This document shows positions 55,748-64,000 of a DNA stretch of 64,000 nt, piece after piece. Source of the DNA: Cryobacterium shii (lineage in GTDB: Bacteria; Actinomycetota; Actinomycetes; Actinomycetales; Microbacteriaceae). The position numbers and the translations under genes are program-made. The stretch covers positions 62,001 to 126,000 of the forward strand of contig NZ_SOFY01000013.1 of the NCBI RefSeq assembly GCF_004402595.1. The letters run 5' to 3'. Below the pieces are notes generated by a model. That model was given only the letters and a program-made list of their open reading frames with translations. It was not told the DNA's origin and did not search any database. Each line of letters opens with the position of its first letter. Position 1 is the stretch's first letter.

Positions 55748-56203
55748 ATGCCTGAATATCGCGAAAAACTGTGGGCCCCTCCCGCGCCGTACCTTGCCAC
55801 CGCACTGATCATCCCCGCGAGCATCCTCGTCTTCGCGCCGATATCCATGCTCGCCGGAATCCTCATCGCCATCGGTTTGTATGCCGCCTGCGTGGCCGGG
55901 TTGCTTCTCTCGGCGCCGGTGGTCGAAGTGCGCCAGGGCGAACTGTCCGCCGGCCGCGCGCGCATCTCGACCGATCTCCTCGGCGAGGCGCAGGCCTTCG
56001 ACGGAGACGACGCCGTCCTGGAGCGCGGGCGCAACCTCAATGCGCGCGCCTGGCTGCTCATCCGCGGCTGGATCCGCCCCGTCGTGCGCATCCCCATCGT
56101 GGATGCCACCGATCCGGCGCCGTACTGGCTCGTGTCGACCCGCCACCCACAGAAATTGGCCGCCGCGATCAATGGATCACGACGGCCAGCGTCCAGCATC
56201 TAA
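55748..56203 (+). CDS. DUF3093 membrane protein
   Basis: 151 residues. Two membrane helices near the N-terminus (LATALIIPASILVFAPISML and LIAIGLYAACVAGLLL), then a soluble domain with VVEVRQGELSAGRARIS, RGWIRPVVRIPIVDATDPAP and PYWLVSTRHPQKLAAAI. Function unknown; usually encoded beside dut in actinobacteria. Convergent with DUF4193, six bases between stops. Confidence 0.92.
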   Translation: MPEYREKLWAPPAPYLATALIIPASILVFAPISMLAGILIAIGLYAACVAGLLLSAPVVEVRQGELSAGRARISTDLLGEAQAFDGDDAVLERGRNLNARAWLLIRGWIRPVVRIPIVDATDPAPYWLVSTRHPQKLAAAINGSRRPASSI

Positions 56204-56209
56204 GCGCGT

Positions 56210-56503
56210 TTAGGAGTCGCACTCCAGGCAAACCGGGCCGAGCTTGGTCTCGTGCGACATCTGCGAACGGTGCTTCACGAGGAAGCACTCGACGCAGGTG
56301 AACTCGTCGGCCTGCGGGGGCAGGACAACGACATCGAGGTCGAGGTCGGACAGATCGGCGCCGGGAAGGTCGAACCCACCGGGGTTGTCCGAGTCGTCGA
56401 CATCTACGACACCGGACATCTTGTCGGGTACGCGCTCCTTGAGGGCCTCAATCGACTCAGAGTCGTCTTCGGTCTTCCGTGGTGCGTCGTAATCGGTTGC
56501 CAT
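56210..56503 (-). CDS. DUF4193 zinc-ribbon-like protein
   Basis: 97-residue acidic protein starting MATDYDAPRK, the family signature; an upstream ATG adds two residues only. The C-terminal third has two Cys pairs (TCVECFLVKHRSQM and VCLECDS) that probably bind zinc. Function unknown. Adjacent, divergent sepH is the conserved context. Confidence 0.92.
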   Translation of the reverse strand: MATDYDAPRKTEDDSESIEALKERVPDKMSGVVDVDDSDNPGGFDLPGADLSDLDLDVVVLPPQADEFTCVECFLVKHRSQMSHETKLGPVCLECDS

Positions 56504-56700
56504 ACCCATCCATTTCAGTTACGCCGAGAAACGATTTCGGCGGCCATAGTTTCCAACAATCCGGGCGGAATAGCAAACTACGCGCCGAGTCTTTTCTTCG
56601 GCACAGTTGTCAACTTGCGGCACGCCCGGCGTATTCCCCGAATATTCGGGTTTTACATGGCAGTCTTGGCTGCACTAGTGATCGCGAGAGGGCTTTCAAC

Positions 56701-57969
56701 ATGCAGGAATTGAAAGTTATTGGAGTCGAGAACGGTGCGCTGCTCGCAGCGTCAGAGGAGGGCGACCGTTTTCGGATCCCCATCGATGAAGTTCTCCAGT
56801 CCAGGCTTCGCCAAACCCAGACGGAATCCACGGCCGGCACGAAGCTGAGCCCGCGGGAAGTGCAGGCCCACATCAGGGCCGGCATGTCCGCGGAGGACGT
56901 GGCCACCGTGACGGGCGCCTCCATCGACTTCGTGCGCCGTTTCGAGGGCCCGGTCGTCGCCGAACGCGAGTACATCGTGTCCTGCGCGCTCGGAGTGCCC
57001 GTGCACACGGCCATCGACCCGGACCCGATCGAGGGCGGGGCGAATTTCGGCACCGTCATCCGGGAGCGCCTCGCGTCGCTCGGCGCCACGAATGAGCGCT
57101 GGGCCAGCTGGAAAGAGCCCGGCGCCGGCTGGATCGTGAAACTCGCGTTCACCGCCGACGACATCGACCACGACGCCCGCTGGGGCTTCGAACCGAAGAA
57201 GAACTCCCTCTCCCCCGTCGGCAACGAGGCCATCGCGCTCTCCCAGCAGGGCGAACTCAAGGGTGCCTTGATTCCCCGCCTGCGCGCGGTCGGCGCCGAG
57301 ACGAGCCTGGCCGATGTGTCACGGTTCGACAGCGGCGCCTTCACCTTCAAGGAATCACTGGCCGACGAACTGCTCAACGACACCGCACCGCTCCTGGACC
57401 CGATTCCGTACTCCCGATCGGCCGGCACGACGGATGCCGTCTCCCGGGCGGCCATCAAGCGCGCCGACGAACCACCCCAGAGCATGAGCGAGACCGCGGA
57501 CCTGTTGGAGTCCCTGCGCCGCCGCCGCGGCGAACGCGAAGCCGCGGCTTTCGAAAGCACCAACACCGAGAGCACGCTCAGCAACGGCGTGGGACAGGCC
57601 TCCGCCGCGGGGATCCATCTCGTGGACCAGACCGTCGACCGAACCGTCACCCCCGCCGCGGACTCGCCCGCTGCCGGCAACCGGTCCGCGTCTGCGCGCA
57701 ACCTCTGGTCGACCCAGGCGGCCGCCGGCCAGGCGGCCACGAACCAGACCTCCCCCGGGGCGGCCTCGTCCGGATCGGCGCCGGCCGGAGTGACCCCCGC
57801 CGGATTGACCCCTGCCGGATTGACACCTGCCGGATTGAGCCCCGCCCGTTCGACCCCTGCCACACCGCCGGCCCGCTCCACCGGGGCCGCCGGAAAACGT
57901 GGACGCGCCTCCATGCCCAGCTGGGACGAGATCGTCTTCGGCGCCCGCACGGACGACGACCTGCCCTAA
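56701..57969 (+). CDS. sepH: Cell division protein SepH
   Basis: 422 residues. Actinobacterial FtsZ-assembly factor. The N-terminal conserved domain (about 1-190) has MQELKVIGVENGALLAASE and a helix-turn-helix-like region (LSPREVQAHIRAGMSAEDVA, GASIDFVRRFEGPVVAEREY). A long disordered Ala/Ser/Thr/Pro region (about 270-400) contains a pentapeptide repeat, and a short conserved C-terminal motif (MPSWDEIVFG) ends the protein. ATG at 56701; the frame continues upstream without similarity. Spacing from the GAGAGGG ribosome site is about eight bases. Confidence 0.93.
   Translation: MQELKVIGVENGALLAASEEGDRFRIPIDEVLQSRLRQTQTESTAGTKLSPREVQAHIRAGMSAEDVATVTGASIDFVRRFEGPVVAEREYIVSCALGVPVHTAIDPDPIEGGANFGTVIRERLASLGATNERWASWKEPGAGWIVKLAFTADDIDHDARWGFEPKKNSLSPVGNEAIALSQQGELKGALIPRLRAVGAETSLADVSRFDSGAFTFKESLADELLNDTAPLLDPIPYSRSAGTTDAVSRAAIKRADEPPQSMSETADLLESLRRRRGEREAAAFESTNTESTLSNGVGQASAAGIHLVDQTVDRTVTPAADSPAAGNRSASARNLWSTQAAAGQAATNQTSPGAASSGSAPAGVTPAGLTPAGLTPAGLSPARSTPATPPARSTGAAGKRGRASMPSWDEIVFGARTDDDLP
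57784..57843. repeat. 15-bp tandem repeat in the sepH linker
   Basis: Four copies of GCCGGATTGACCCCT-like units encoding AG(V/L)(T/S)P pentapeptides. In-frame, located in the disordered linker. Confidence 0.85.
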
Positions 57970-58005
57970 CCGGCAGTCGCGGGGCATCCGTCGCATACTG
58001 GGCTC

Positions 58006-59148
58006 ATGGCGACGCGAGCCTCCCGCACCGATGTCATCCGGATGCGTTTGGGATGCCACGGGCTCTCCGGGCCCGCACTCTCGAACCCCGGGGCGGTCGC
58101 TGGACGGATGCTGGCCGTGCAGGCCCAGGACTATCGGGCCGGCCTGTGGGCGATCGGTGTTCGGGTGCCCGGATCGACGGTCTCCGACGTCGCGCGGGCG
58201 ATCGACACGGCGGTGCTCGTGCGCTCCTGGCCCCTGCGCGGCACCCTTCATTTCGTCCCCGCTCCTGACCTGCACTGGATGCTGGGCCTCAGCGCGCCCC
58301 GGGTGCTCGCCGGAATGCGCACGCGGCGAGCACAGCTCGGCCTCGACGACTCCGCGATCGAAGGCGCACGCACCGTTGCCCTCGACTCGCTCTCCGGCGG
58401 TCGCGAGTTGACGCGAGCGGGCTTCCTCGCGGCACTCGAAGCGCAGGGGATCTCCACCGGAGGCCAGCGCGGCTACCACCTGGTGGCGAACCTCGCCCTC
58501 ACCGGGACTCTCTGCTGGGGCAGGCACACCGGTACGGCGCAAACACTCGTGCTCCTGGACGAGTGGGTGCCCTCACCCCGTCGGCTCGAGCACGACGAAG
58601 CCCTGGGAGAACTCACGACCCGCTACTTCCGTGGGCATGGCCCGGCCACGGCGAAGGATCTGGCCTGGTGGTCCCAGCTGACCCTGGCCGACATCCGGAT
58701 CGGACTCGGGGTGGCGAGGAAGGACCTGATCGAAATCGATCTGGGCGGCGTGACCCATTTTCTGGCGGCCTCGGCCGAGGCCGGCCTTCCCGGTTCCGCG
58801 CCGCAGCGGCGCTCGACCGTGTTCGCCCTGCCCGGCTTCGACGAGTATCTGCTCGGGTACCGCGGTCGCAGTGTCGTTGTCCCCGACGACCGTTTTCCGC
58901 TCCTGGTTCCCGGTCGCAATGGCATCTTCCTGCCGCTGATCCTCTCCGACGGCCGGGTGGTCGGAACCTGGCGCACCGAGACCACGCCGCGAGGAGTCTG
59001 GGTCGAGGCTGCACCCTTCGAGACCATGACGCCGCGGCAATGGGCCGGCTTCGAGCGGGCGATCGATGACTATGCTCGGTTCTCCGGGCGGCCGGTGACC
59101 ATCCGGCCCGGTCGCGGCGCCCCGGACCCGGTGGTTCCGCTAACCTGA
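58006..59148 (+). CDS. Winged-helix DNA-binding family protein (HTH_42/YcaQ-like)
   Basis: 380 residues. Family marks: AVAGRMLAVQAQDYRAGLWA, VRSWPLRGTLHFVPAPDLHW, GPATAKDLAWWSQLT, FALPGFDEYLLGYRGR and GTWRT. Relatives include the DNA glycosylase YcaQ/AlkX group, but many members of this branch have no known activity. Start ATG 36 bp after sepH; it may be cotranscribed with the FUSC gene four bases downstream. Confidence 0.88.
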   Translation: MATRASRTDVIRMRLGCHGLSGPALSNPGAVAGRMLAVQAQDYRAGLWAIGVRVPGSTVSDVARAIDTAVLVRSWPLRGTLHFVPAPDLHWMLGLSAPRVLAGMRTRRAQLGLDDSAIEGARTVALDSLSGGRELTRAGFLAALEAQGISTGGQRGYHLVANLALTGTLCWGRHTGTAQTLVLLDEWVPSPRRLEHDEALGELTTRYFRGHGPATAKDLAWWSQLTLADIRIGLGVARKDLIEIDLGGVTHFLAASAEAGLPGSAPQRRSTVFALPGFDEYLLGYRGRSVVVPDDRFPLLVPGRNGIFLPLILSDGRVVGTWRTETTPRGVWVEAAPFETMTPRQWAGFERAIDDYARFSGRPVTIRPGRGAPDPVVPLT

Positions 59149-59152
59149 GCAC

Positions 59153-60190
59153 GTGAGGATTACTGCCCGGTTGCGATCCGAAAGCCGGATTCCCCTTCTC
59201 CAGGCCGTGAAGACATCCGTCGCCGTTGCGCTCGGCTGGATCCTGTCGCAGGCTCTCCTGCAGACCGAGTTGCCGATCTTCGCCGCGATCGCGGCCCTGC
59301 TGGTGGTGCAACCGAACATCAACCAGACCCTCGGCCGCGCGGTCGAACGCAGTCTCGGCGTCATCGGCGGAGTGCTCATCGCCTACGCCGTCGGCATCGC
59401 CTTTGGGGAGTCCAGCTGGATCGTGCTGGCAGCGATTATCTTCTGCATCATGCTCGCCTGGGCGCTGCGCCTGGCTCCGAGCTCGGCAAGCCAGATCCCG
59501 ATCAGTGCCATGCTGGTGCTCTCGCTCGGGGCTTCCACGCCCGAGTACGCGCGGGACCGGATCATCGAGACCATCATCGGGGCCGCGGCCGCACTGGTCG
59601 TCAACGCCCTGATCGTGCCGCCCGTGCTCCTGAGCCCGGCACACGATGCCGTCGTGCGGCTGGGCCGCGAAGTCGCCGACACGCTCGACCGGATCGTGGA
59701 CGCCCTTCGTTTTCCGCAGCAGGCCGGCCAGATCGAAGAGATGATGATCAAGGCCCGCCTGCTCCGCCCCATGCTGGAGAAGGCGGAGAAGGCGATCAAG
59801 CAGGCCGAGGAGAGCCTCACCCTCAATCCGCGGCACGGGGTGCACCGGCGGCTGCTGGACGTCGACGAGGAGTTCTACAACCGCTTGACGGCGCTGGTCA
59901 CGCGCACCATCGGGATGACGCGCGCGCTCCGTGACCACTACGACCATTCGCTGCACCTGGAACCGACCGTGCTGGCGATCACCGTCGAACTCAGCCGGGC
60001 CGCCCACGACCTCCGGCTACTGGCCGAGCACGTCGACCACCCGGGTCAGACGCCGGTGAACCCGGTCGTGGAGCCGCCGGCCCTGACGGAGCCCCTGGTC
60101 ATCTTCACGCCGCATCCGCAGCACTGGATCCTGATCGGGTCACTGATGGAGGACCTGCGCCGCGTGCGCGAGGAGATCAAGGGCGAGTAG
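59153..60190 (+). CDS. FUSC/aromatic-acid-exporter-type membrane protein
   Basis: 345 residues. N-terminal membrane bundle of about six helices (AVKTSVAVALGWILSQALL to AAAALVVNALIVPPVLL) with the QPNINQTLGRAVERSLGV motif of the ArAE_1 group. Residues 160-345 form a cytoplasmic helical domain. A possible exporter of aromatic or other organic anions; substrate unknown. GTG start four bases after the previous stop. Confidence 0.85.
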   Translation: MRITARLRSESRIPLLQAVKTSVAVALGWILSQALLQTELPIFAAIAALLVVQPNINQTLGRAVERSLGVIGGVLIAYAVGIAFGESSWIVLAAIIFCIMLAWALRLAPSSASQIPISAMLVLSLGASTPEYARDRIIETIIGAAAALVVNALIVPPVLLSPAHDAVVRLGREVADTLDRIVDALRFPQQAGQIEEMMIKARLLRPMLEKAEKAIKQAEESLTLNPRHGVHRRLLDVDEEFYNRLTALVTRTIGMTRALRDHYDHSLHLEPTVLAITVELSRAAHDLRLLAEHVDHPGQTPVNPVVEPPALTEPLVIFTPHPQHWILIGSLMEDLRRVREEIKGE

Positions 60191-60321
60191 CGGGCGCAAC
60201 ACCAGCCGCTGCCCCGGCCCGATCACCTATCGAATCCGCCTCACTGTCGCTAGGGTGACATCGCTACGGCGACACGGTCGGACCGTCGATCCGGTCGGCT
60301 GGCGCGAAGGGGGTCCCGGGC

Positions 60322-62389
60322 ATGGTCGCGGAGCAGCAGCGCCGGGGCAGAGACCGCGCCTTCAGCCTGATCCTCGCGAGCAAACTGAGGCCTCCCGCGG
60401 TCGCCGCCGGCTCGCTCCAGCGACCGCGGCTCCTCGAACAGCTGAACGGCGGCACCCCACTGACCGCAACGATCCTCGCCGCCCCGGCCGGCTACGGCAA
60501 AACCGTCCTGGCCTGCCAGTGGCTGGAGCAGACCCGGATGCCCTCCGCCTGGCTGTCCCTCGAGCCCGGCGACGGTGAACTCCCCCTCTTCCTGGGCTAT
60601 CTCACCGCGGCCGTGCGGGCCGTCTTCCCCCGCGCATTGCCCCAAACCGAGAGCCGGGCGCCGCAGAGACTGACGGAGCGGGAGCTGACGACGCTCCTGC
60701 TCAATGAGCTGGAGGTGCTCCCGGCCCGCCTGGCGCTGGTCCTGGACGACTACCACCTGGTCGCGTCAGCGCCGGTGAACCGCCTCTTCGAGTCGATTCT
60801 GCGGCATCCGCCCCGCGGCCTTCATCCGGTCTTCCTGACCCGCTTCGATCCCCTCCTGTCCCTCGACGAGCTGCGACCGCACGGGGAACTGTCCGAAATC
60901 AGGGAGCGCGATCTGCGATTCACCCGGGAGGAGATCGAAGAGATGGTGACTCGCGAGCTGGGCGCGCCCGTGGACGCGGAACTCGCCGCGGCGGTCGAGG
61001 AGAAGACGGAGGGCTGGCCGGTCGGCCTGCGGCTCGGTCTCGCCGCCCGGCGGAACCGGGGTGACCCGGCCGCCCTGGCCTCGAGCGCGACCGGTCACTT
61101 CGATGACGAGCACATCCACCGCTTCCTGGCCTCAGAGGTGCTCGCCGCCCAGCCCGCCCAGCTACGCCGGCCCCTCCTCATGATCTCGGTCGTCGACCGT
61201 TTCTGCGCCCCTCTGTGCGACGCGCTGCTCGCGGATGGGGACCCGGACGCCGTGCACCCCACGGGACGGGAGGTGCTCGACTGGCTGTCACGGCACAATC
61301 TGTTCATCTCCCGCCTGGGCGGCGCAGGCGAGTGGTACCGCTATCACCATTTCCTCCGGGGCCTCCTCCGCGCGCAACTCGAGCAGAGCCGGGCAACGGA
61401 TGTGGCCGCGCTGCGCAGGCGGGCCGGGGCCTGGCTGGCGGGCAACGGGTTTCCCGACGAGGCGCTGGACCAGCTGCTCGCCGCCGATGACCTGCGCGGC
61501 GCGGCCGAGATCGTCGTGTCCCGCGGACAGCGCCTCCTCGACGAGGGCGACTGGCCCCGGCTCGGACGGCTGCTCACCCGGTTCCCCCGCGAGCAGGCCG
61601 ACCGGGACCCTCGCATCCTCAGCCTGGAAACCTGGGCGCTGATGGGAGCGGGCGGCCAGGGCCGGGTCCTGGCTAGCGCGGTCGACCGAATCGACCAACT
61701 GCTCGCGTCCGGGCCCGCTGCCACGTTCCCCGGGCAGGAGGACTCGGACCTCGGCGGAAGTCAGGACGTGCTCCGGGGCTGCCTGGCTCTCGCTGCCGGT
61801 GACGCCCGCGACGCGCTTCGGCTGGCCGAACGGGGCCTGGCCTCGCTGCCGCGGACCCGGGAACGACAAACCGCCTTCGGCCGCGCGCTCCGCATCGTGT
61901 CTCTGCAGGCCACGGGAGATTACCCCGCCGCACTCACCGCGGCCGAAGACAGCAGCCTCGATCCCGTCCTCGGCGCCAATCGGTCAAGACCGTGGGAGTT
62001 GGGTCGTGCGCACGCCGCCTGGCTCGAGGTCGATCTCCGCACCGTGCGCGCGGGGGCCGAGAACCTCCTCACCCACGGGGAGGAGGACGGGCTGCCCGAC
62101 CTGGCGGCCGCCGGGCGGTACCTGCTCGGGATCGAGCGTTACGCCCGGAACGATCTGGCCGGGGCGGAGGAGATTTTGGGTCCCCTCGTGGACGACCGTG
62201 CCGGCAGCGCGTCCATCCACTTCGTGCACGGCCTGGTCGCGCTCTGTTTCACCCGGCAGGCGCTCGGGCGATCGGCTGAGGCCTGGGTCCTGGCTGAGCG
62301 GCTCGCCGGTCTGGCCGCCGAACGGGGTGAGCCGTTCCTGCTCGGCTTCGCTCAGACCGCTCAGGCGGAATTGGATCTGCACCACGGCC
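60322..62389 (+). pseudogene. Truncated MalT-like (LuxR-family ATPase) regulator
   Basis: The first about 688 residues read as a normal signal-transduction ATPase: P-loop in ILAAPAGYGKTVLACQW, Walker B ALVLDDYHLVAS, FLTRFDP, EGWPVGLRLGL, then winged-helix (WYRYHHFLRGLLRAQLEQ) and TPR regions. Similarity stops around 62385. The frame continues to 62775, but this tail of about 128 very basic residues is an out-of-frame reading of the DUF1269-like gene. The rest of the TPR region and the C-terminal LuxR helix-turn-helix are missing, so it cannot bind DNA in the usual way. A deletion joining it to the next gene is the simplest cause. Confidence 0.8.
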
Positions 62390-62953
62390 GTGAGCCATCT
62401 TGCGTTCGTGGGGACGTACCGGGACGTGTCGTCCGCCGAAGGCGACTTCCAGGCCGTCAGAGACTTCTACGGCGCGGGGCCGGTCGACAGGGGACCCGTC
62501 GGCGTGGGCGACCGAATCCGCTCGTTCGATGCCGCCGTGATCGCCAAGAAGGGCGACGGCACCGCGAAGCTGTACATCAGGTCCGACACCGTTCCCGCTC
62601 GGGGCAGGTCGGTCGGCACGGGATGGGGTCTGGCCACCGGACTGGCCGTTGTCCTGCTGCCCGCGATCGGCATCGGCGCCGCCGGCTGGACTGCCTATTC
62701 CGGAGCCGGACTGTCCGCCATCGCCGGCCGGGTCGCGCGGGGAATGACTCGCGCCGATCTGCAGGACCTGGGTGAGCTCCTGGATTCCGGCTTCGCCGCC
62801 CTGATCGTCGTCGCCGCAGCCGGACTACGCGGGGCCATCGAACGGGCCATCGGGCACGCCGCCACCATCGCCGTCAGACCGGTGGCGGCCGACGAGGAAC
62901 GCCCGGTCCGGGCCCTGGACGAGGTCAGGGCCGCGATCACGGCCACCGGCTGA
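62390..62953 (+). CDS. DUF1269-like glycine-zipper membrane protein
   Basis: 187 residues, with a complete-looking N-terminus (MSHLAFVGTYRDVSSAEGDF from GTG), FDAAVIAKKGDGTAKLYIRS, a Gly/Ala-rich hydrophobic centre (GWGLATGLAVVLLPAIGIGA), and RGMTRADLQDLGELLDSGFAALIVVAAA. Family of unknown function, often stress-linked. No ribosome site precedes the GTG, and the upstream sequence belongs to the truncated regulator, so its own promoter may be lost. Expression would depend on the regulator transcript. Confidence 0.75.
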   Translation: MSHLAFVGTYRDVSSAEGDFQAVRDFYGAGPVDRGPVGVGDRIRSFDAAVIAKKGDGTAKLYIRSDTVPARGRSVGTGWGLATGLAVVLLPAIGIGAAGWTAYSGAGLSAIAGRVARGMTRADLQDLGELLDSGFAALIVVAAAGLRGAIERAIGHAATIAVRPVAADEERPVRALDEVRAAITATG

Positions 62954-63078
62954 TCCCGCCGTGGCTACTCCCTCGAAGAACCCTTTGGGAGGTTCACAAT
63001 CCGCCGCCCCCGGCCGAAGGTGAGAGCGCAATTCTCGACGCCGAACACTTCCGTTGGGCATGAACAAGGAGGGTACTC

Positions 63079-63488
63079 ATGAGCAGATCAGACGCATATA
63101 AGAAGAGGCAACTGGGTGGGCAATCGGAGCGGCCGCCTTCGCGGCCTTCATGATGCTCATGCTGGGCAGCTGGTGGATCATCGGCGGAATCGTCGCCCTG
63201 GTGGACGACACTTTCTACGTGGCCACGGCGAACTACATCCTCCAGTTCGACACGACGTCCTGGGGCTGGATTCACCTGATCCTGGGCATCCTGACACTGC
63301 TCGCCGGGTTCGCCATCTTCACCGGAGCCGTCTGGGCTCGCACGATCGGCGTGATCCTGGCCTTAATCGGAACGCTGGAGGCATTCGCCTGGCTGCCGCA
63401 TTAGCCGTACTGGGCGATTCTGCTGATCGTCGCGAGCGTCTCCGCAATCTGGGCCCTGACCGTTCACGGTCGTGACATCGCCGTCTAG
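63079..63488 (+). pseudogene. DUF7144-like membrane protein, decayed copy
   Basis: Strong ribosome site AAGGAGG and ATG at 63079, but the frame it opens is wrong: the conserved AAFAAFMMLMLGSWWIIGG region is read in another frame, so an indel lies between about 63085 and 63125. A TAG at 63402-63404 (CCGCATTAGCCG) interrupts the sequence where the next copy has TACTAC. The end (IWALTVHGRDIAV) is still recognisable up to the TAG at 63486. Close paralogue of the intact gene at 63542-63937. Confidence 0.85.
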
Positions 63489-63541
63489 GACCCCCGCCGA
63501 ACCGCACCAGTTTGCACAACTGCAGAAGGAGGAGGTCTCCC

Positions 63542-63937
63542 ATGACTGAACAAGAGCCCAGCGGATGGACGGTCGGTGCGGCGGCCTTCGCCGCCTTCAT
63601 GATGCTCATGCTGGGGTGCTGGTGGCTGATCGCCGGGATCGCCGCCCTGGCGCAGGACGGGTTCTACGTCGCAACGGAGAACTACGTGCTCCAGTTCGAC
63701 ACGACGACCTGGGGCTGGGTGCACCTGATTCTGGGCATCCTGACGATCATCGCCGGCGGCACGCTCTTCACCGGCAAGGTGTGGGCGCGCACGTTCGGGG
63801 TGATCCTGGCCTTCATCGGAACGCTGGTGGCATTCGCCTGGCTGCCGTACTACCCGTTCTGGGCCATGCTCTTCATCGTCGCGGGCGTCGCCGTAATCTG
63901 GGCGCTGACCGTGCACGGGCGTGAACTCGCCAGATAG
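63542..63937 (+). CDS. DUF7144-like four-helix membrane protein
   Basis: 131 residues: N-terminal WTVGAAAFAAFMMLMLGCWW helix, a periplasm-side loop (DGFYVATENYVLQFDTTTWG), three further helices (WVHLILGILTIIAGG, TFGVILAFIGTLVAFAWL, FWAMLFIVAGVAVIWALTV) and a short cytoplasmic end. Function unknown; the family is common in actinobacteria. ATG with GGAGG six bases upstream. Tandem paralogue of the decayed copy 53 bp before it. A strong terminator follows. Confidence 0.88.
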   Translation: MTEQEPSGWTVGAAAFAAFMMLMLGCWWLIAGIAALAQDGFYVATENYVLQFDTTTWGWVHLILGILTIIAGGTLFTGKVWARTFGVILAFIGTLVAFAWLPYYPFWAMLFIVAGVAVIWALTVHGRELAR

Positions 63938-63953
63938 TGCCCATGAAAGCACG

Positions 63954-63988
63954 AAAGGAGGGACCCCCCGTGGCGGGGTCCCTCCTTT
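63954..63988 (+). terminator. Rho-independent terminator
   Basis: Perfect 14-bp stem AAAGGAGGGACCCC / GGGGTCCCTCCTTT, seven-base loop, ending in TTTG near the window end. Confidence 0.88.
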
Positions 63989-64000
63989 GTTCCGGTCGGG

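Noticed and set aside
63150-63404. 84-codon frame as an intact small membrane protein
   Set aside because: Comparison with the adjacent paralogue shows that its start lies inside the first helix and its stop is a nonsense codon, so it is better described as part of a pseudogene.

Overview
The window is high-GC DNA from an actinobacterium, most likely a member of the Microbacteriaceae (Cryobacterium/Leifsonia-like; the genus is an inference). The evidence is family content and gene order: SepH with DUF4193, DUF3093, dut, DUF3710 and DUF3159; DUF3000 with an HRDC ribonuclease D; a DUF222/HNH protein; and frequent GTG starts with GTGA/ATGA stop-start overlaps. Almost all of it is chromosomal housekeeping DNA. 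I see no prophage, insertion sequence, CRISPR array or defence island.

Layout. 0-13 kb, minus strand: a GAF-domain regulator, then, read from right to left, rarA, rpsD, two small membrane proteins, alaS, ruvX, mltG, aroE, aroC, aroK and aroB. This is the classical actinobacterial alaS/shikimate run; several genes overlap or abut and are probably translationally coupled. 13-16 kb, plus strand: a secreted cyclophilin, a DUF349 protein and a possible orphan AbiEi-like protein. 16-30 kb, minus strand: rel (ppGpp), secF, secD, yajC, ruvB, ruvA, ruvC, yebC, DUF1697, pdxT, pdxS, a HIT protein, thrS and a membrane-anchored HIRAN-like protein. 30.4-31.6 kb: seven tRNA genes, namely a tandemly duplicated Gly-Cys-Val unit on the minus strand and tRNA-Val(CAC) on the plus strand. 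31.6-39.5 kb: membrane proteins including an M50-type metalloprotease, a DUF222/HNH protein, DUF2071, flotillin, amtB with a strong GlnR-type operator, and zapE. 39.7-45.1 kb: sulfurtransferase/SufE, a RibD-like reductase, an alpha/beta hydrolase, DUF3000 and RNase D. 45.2-57.9 kb: a two-gene beta-oxidation operon, dxs, acnA, and the DUF3159-DUF3710-dut and DUF3093-DUF4193-sepH group. 58-64 kb is the only accessory-looking end: a winged-helix protein, a FUSC transporter, a truncated MalT-like regulator joined to a DUF1269-like gene, and a tandem DUF7144 pair of which one copy is decayed.

Non-coding highlights. An 87-bp element with near-perfect 19-bp terminal inverted repeats occurs twice, 29 kb apart (11469-11555 and 40690-40776). 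It is the best candidate here for something undescribed. Others are a 14-bp purine-rich tandem repeat behind rarA, repeat-driven variation at the aroK N-terminus and at the HIT-gene stop codon, the tRNA-unit duplication with unequal promoters, and the GlnR half-site array upstream of amtB. I found no convincing new multigene system.
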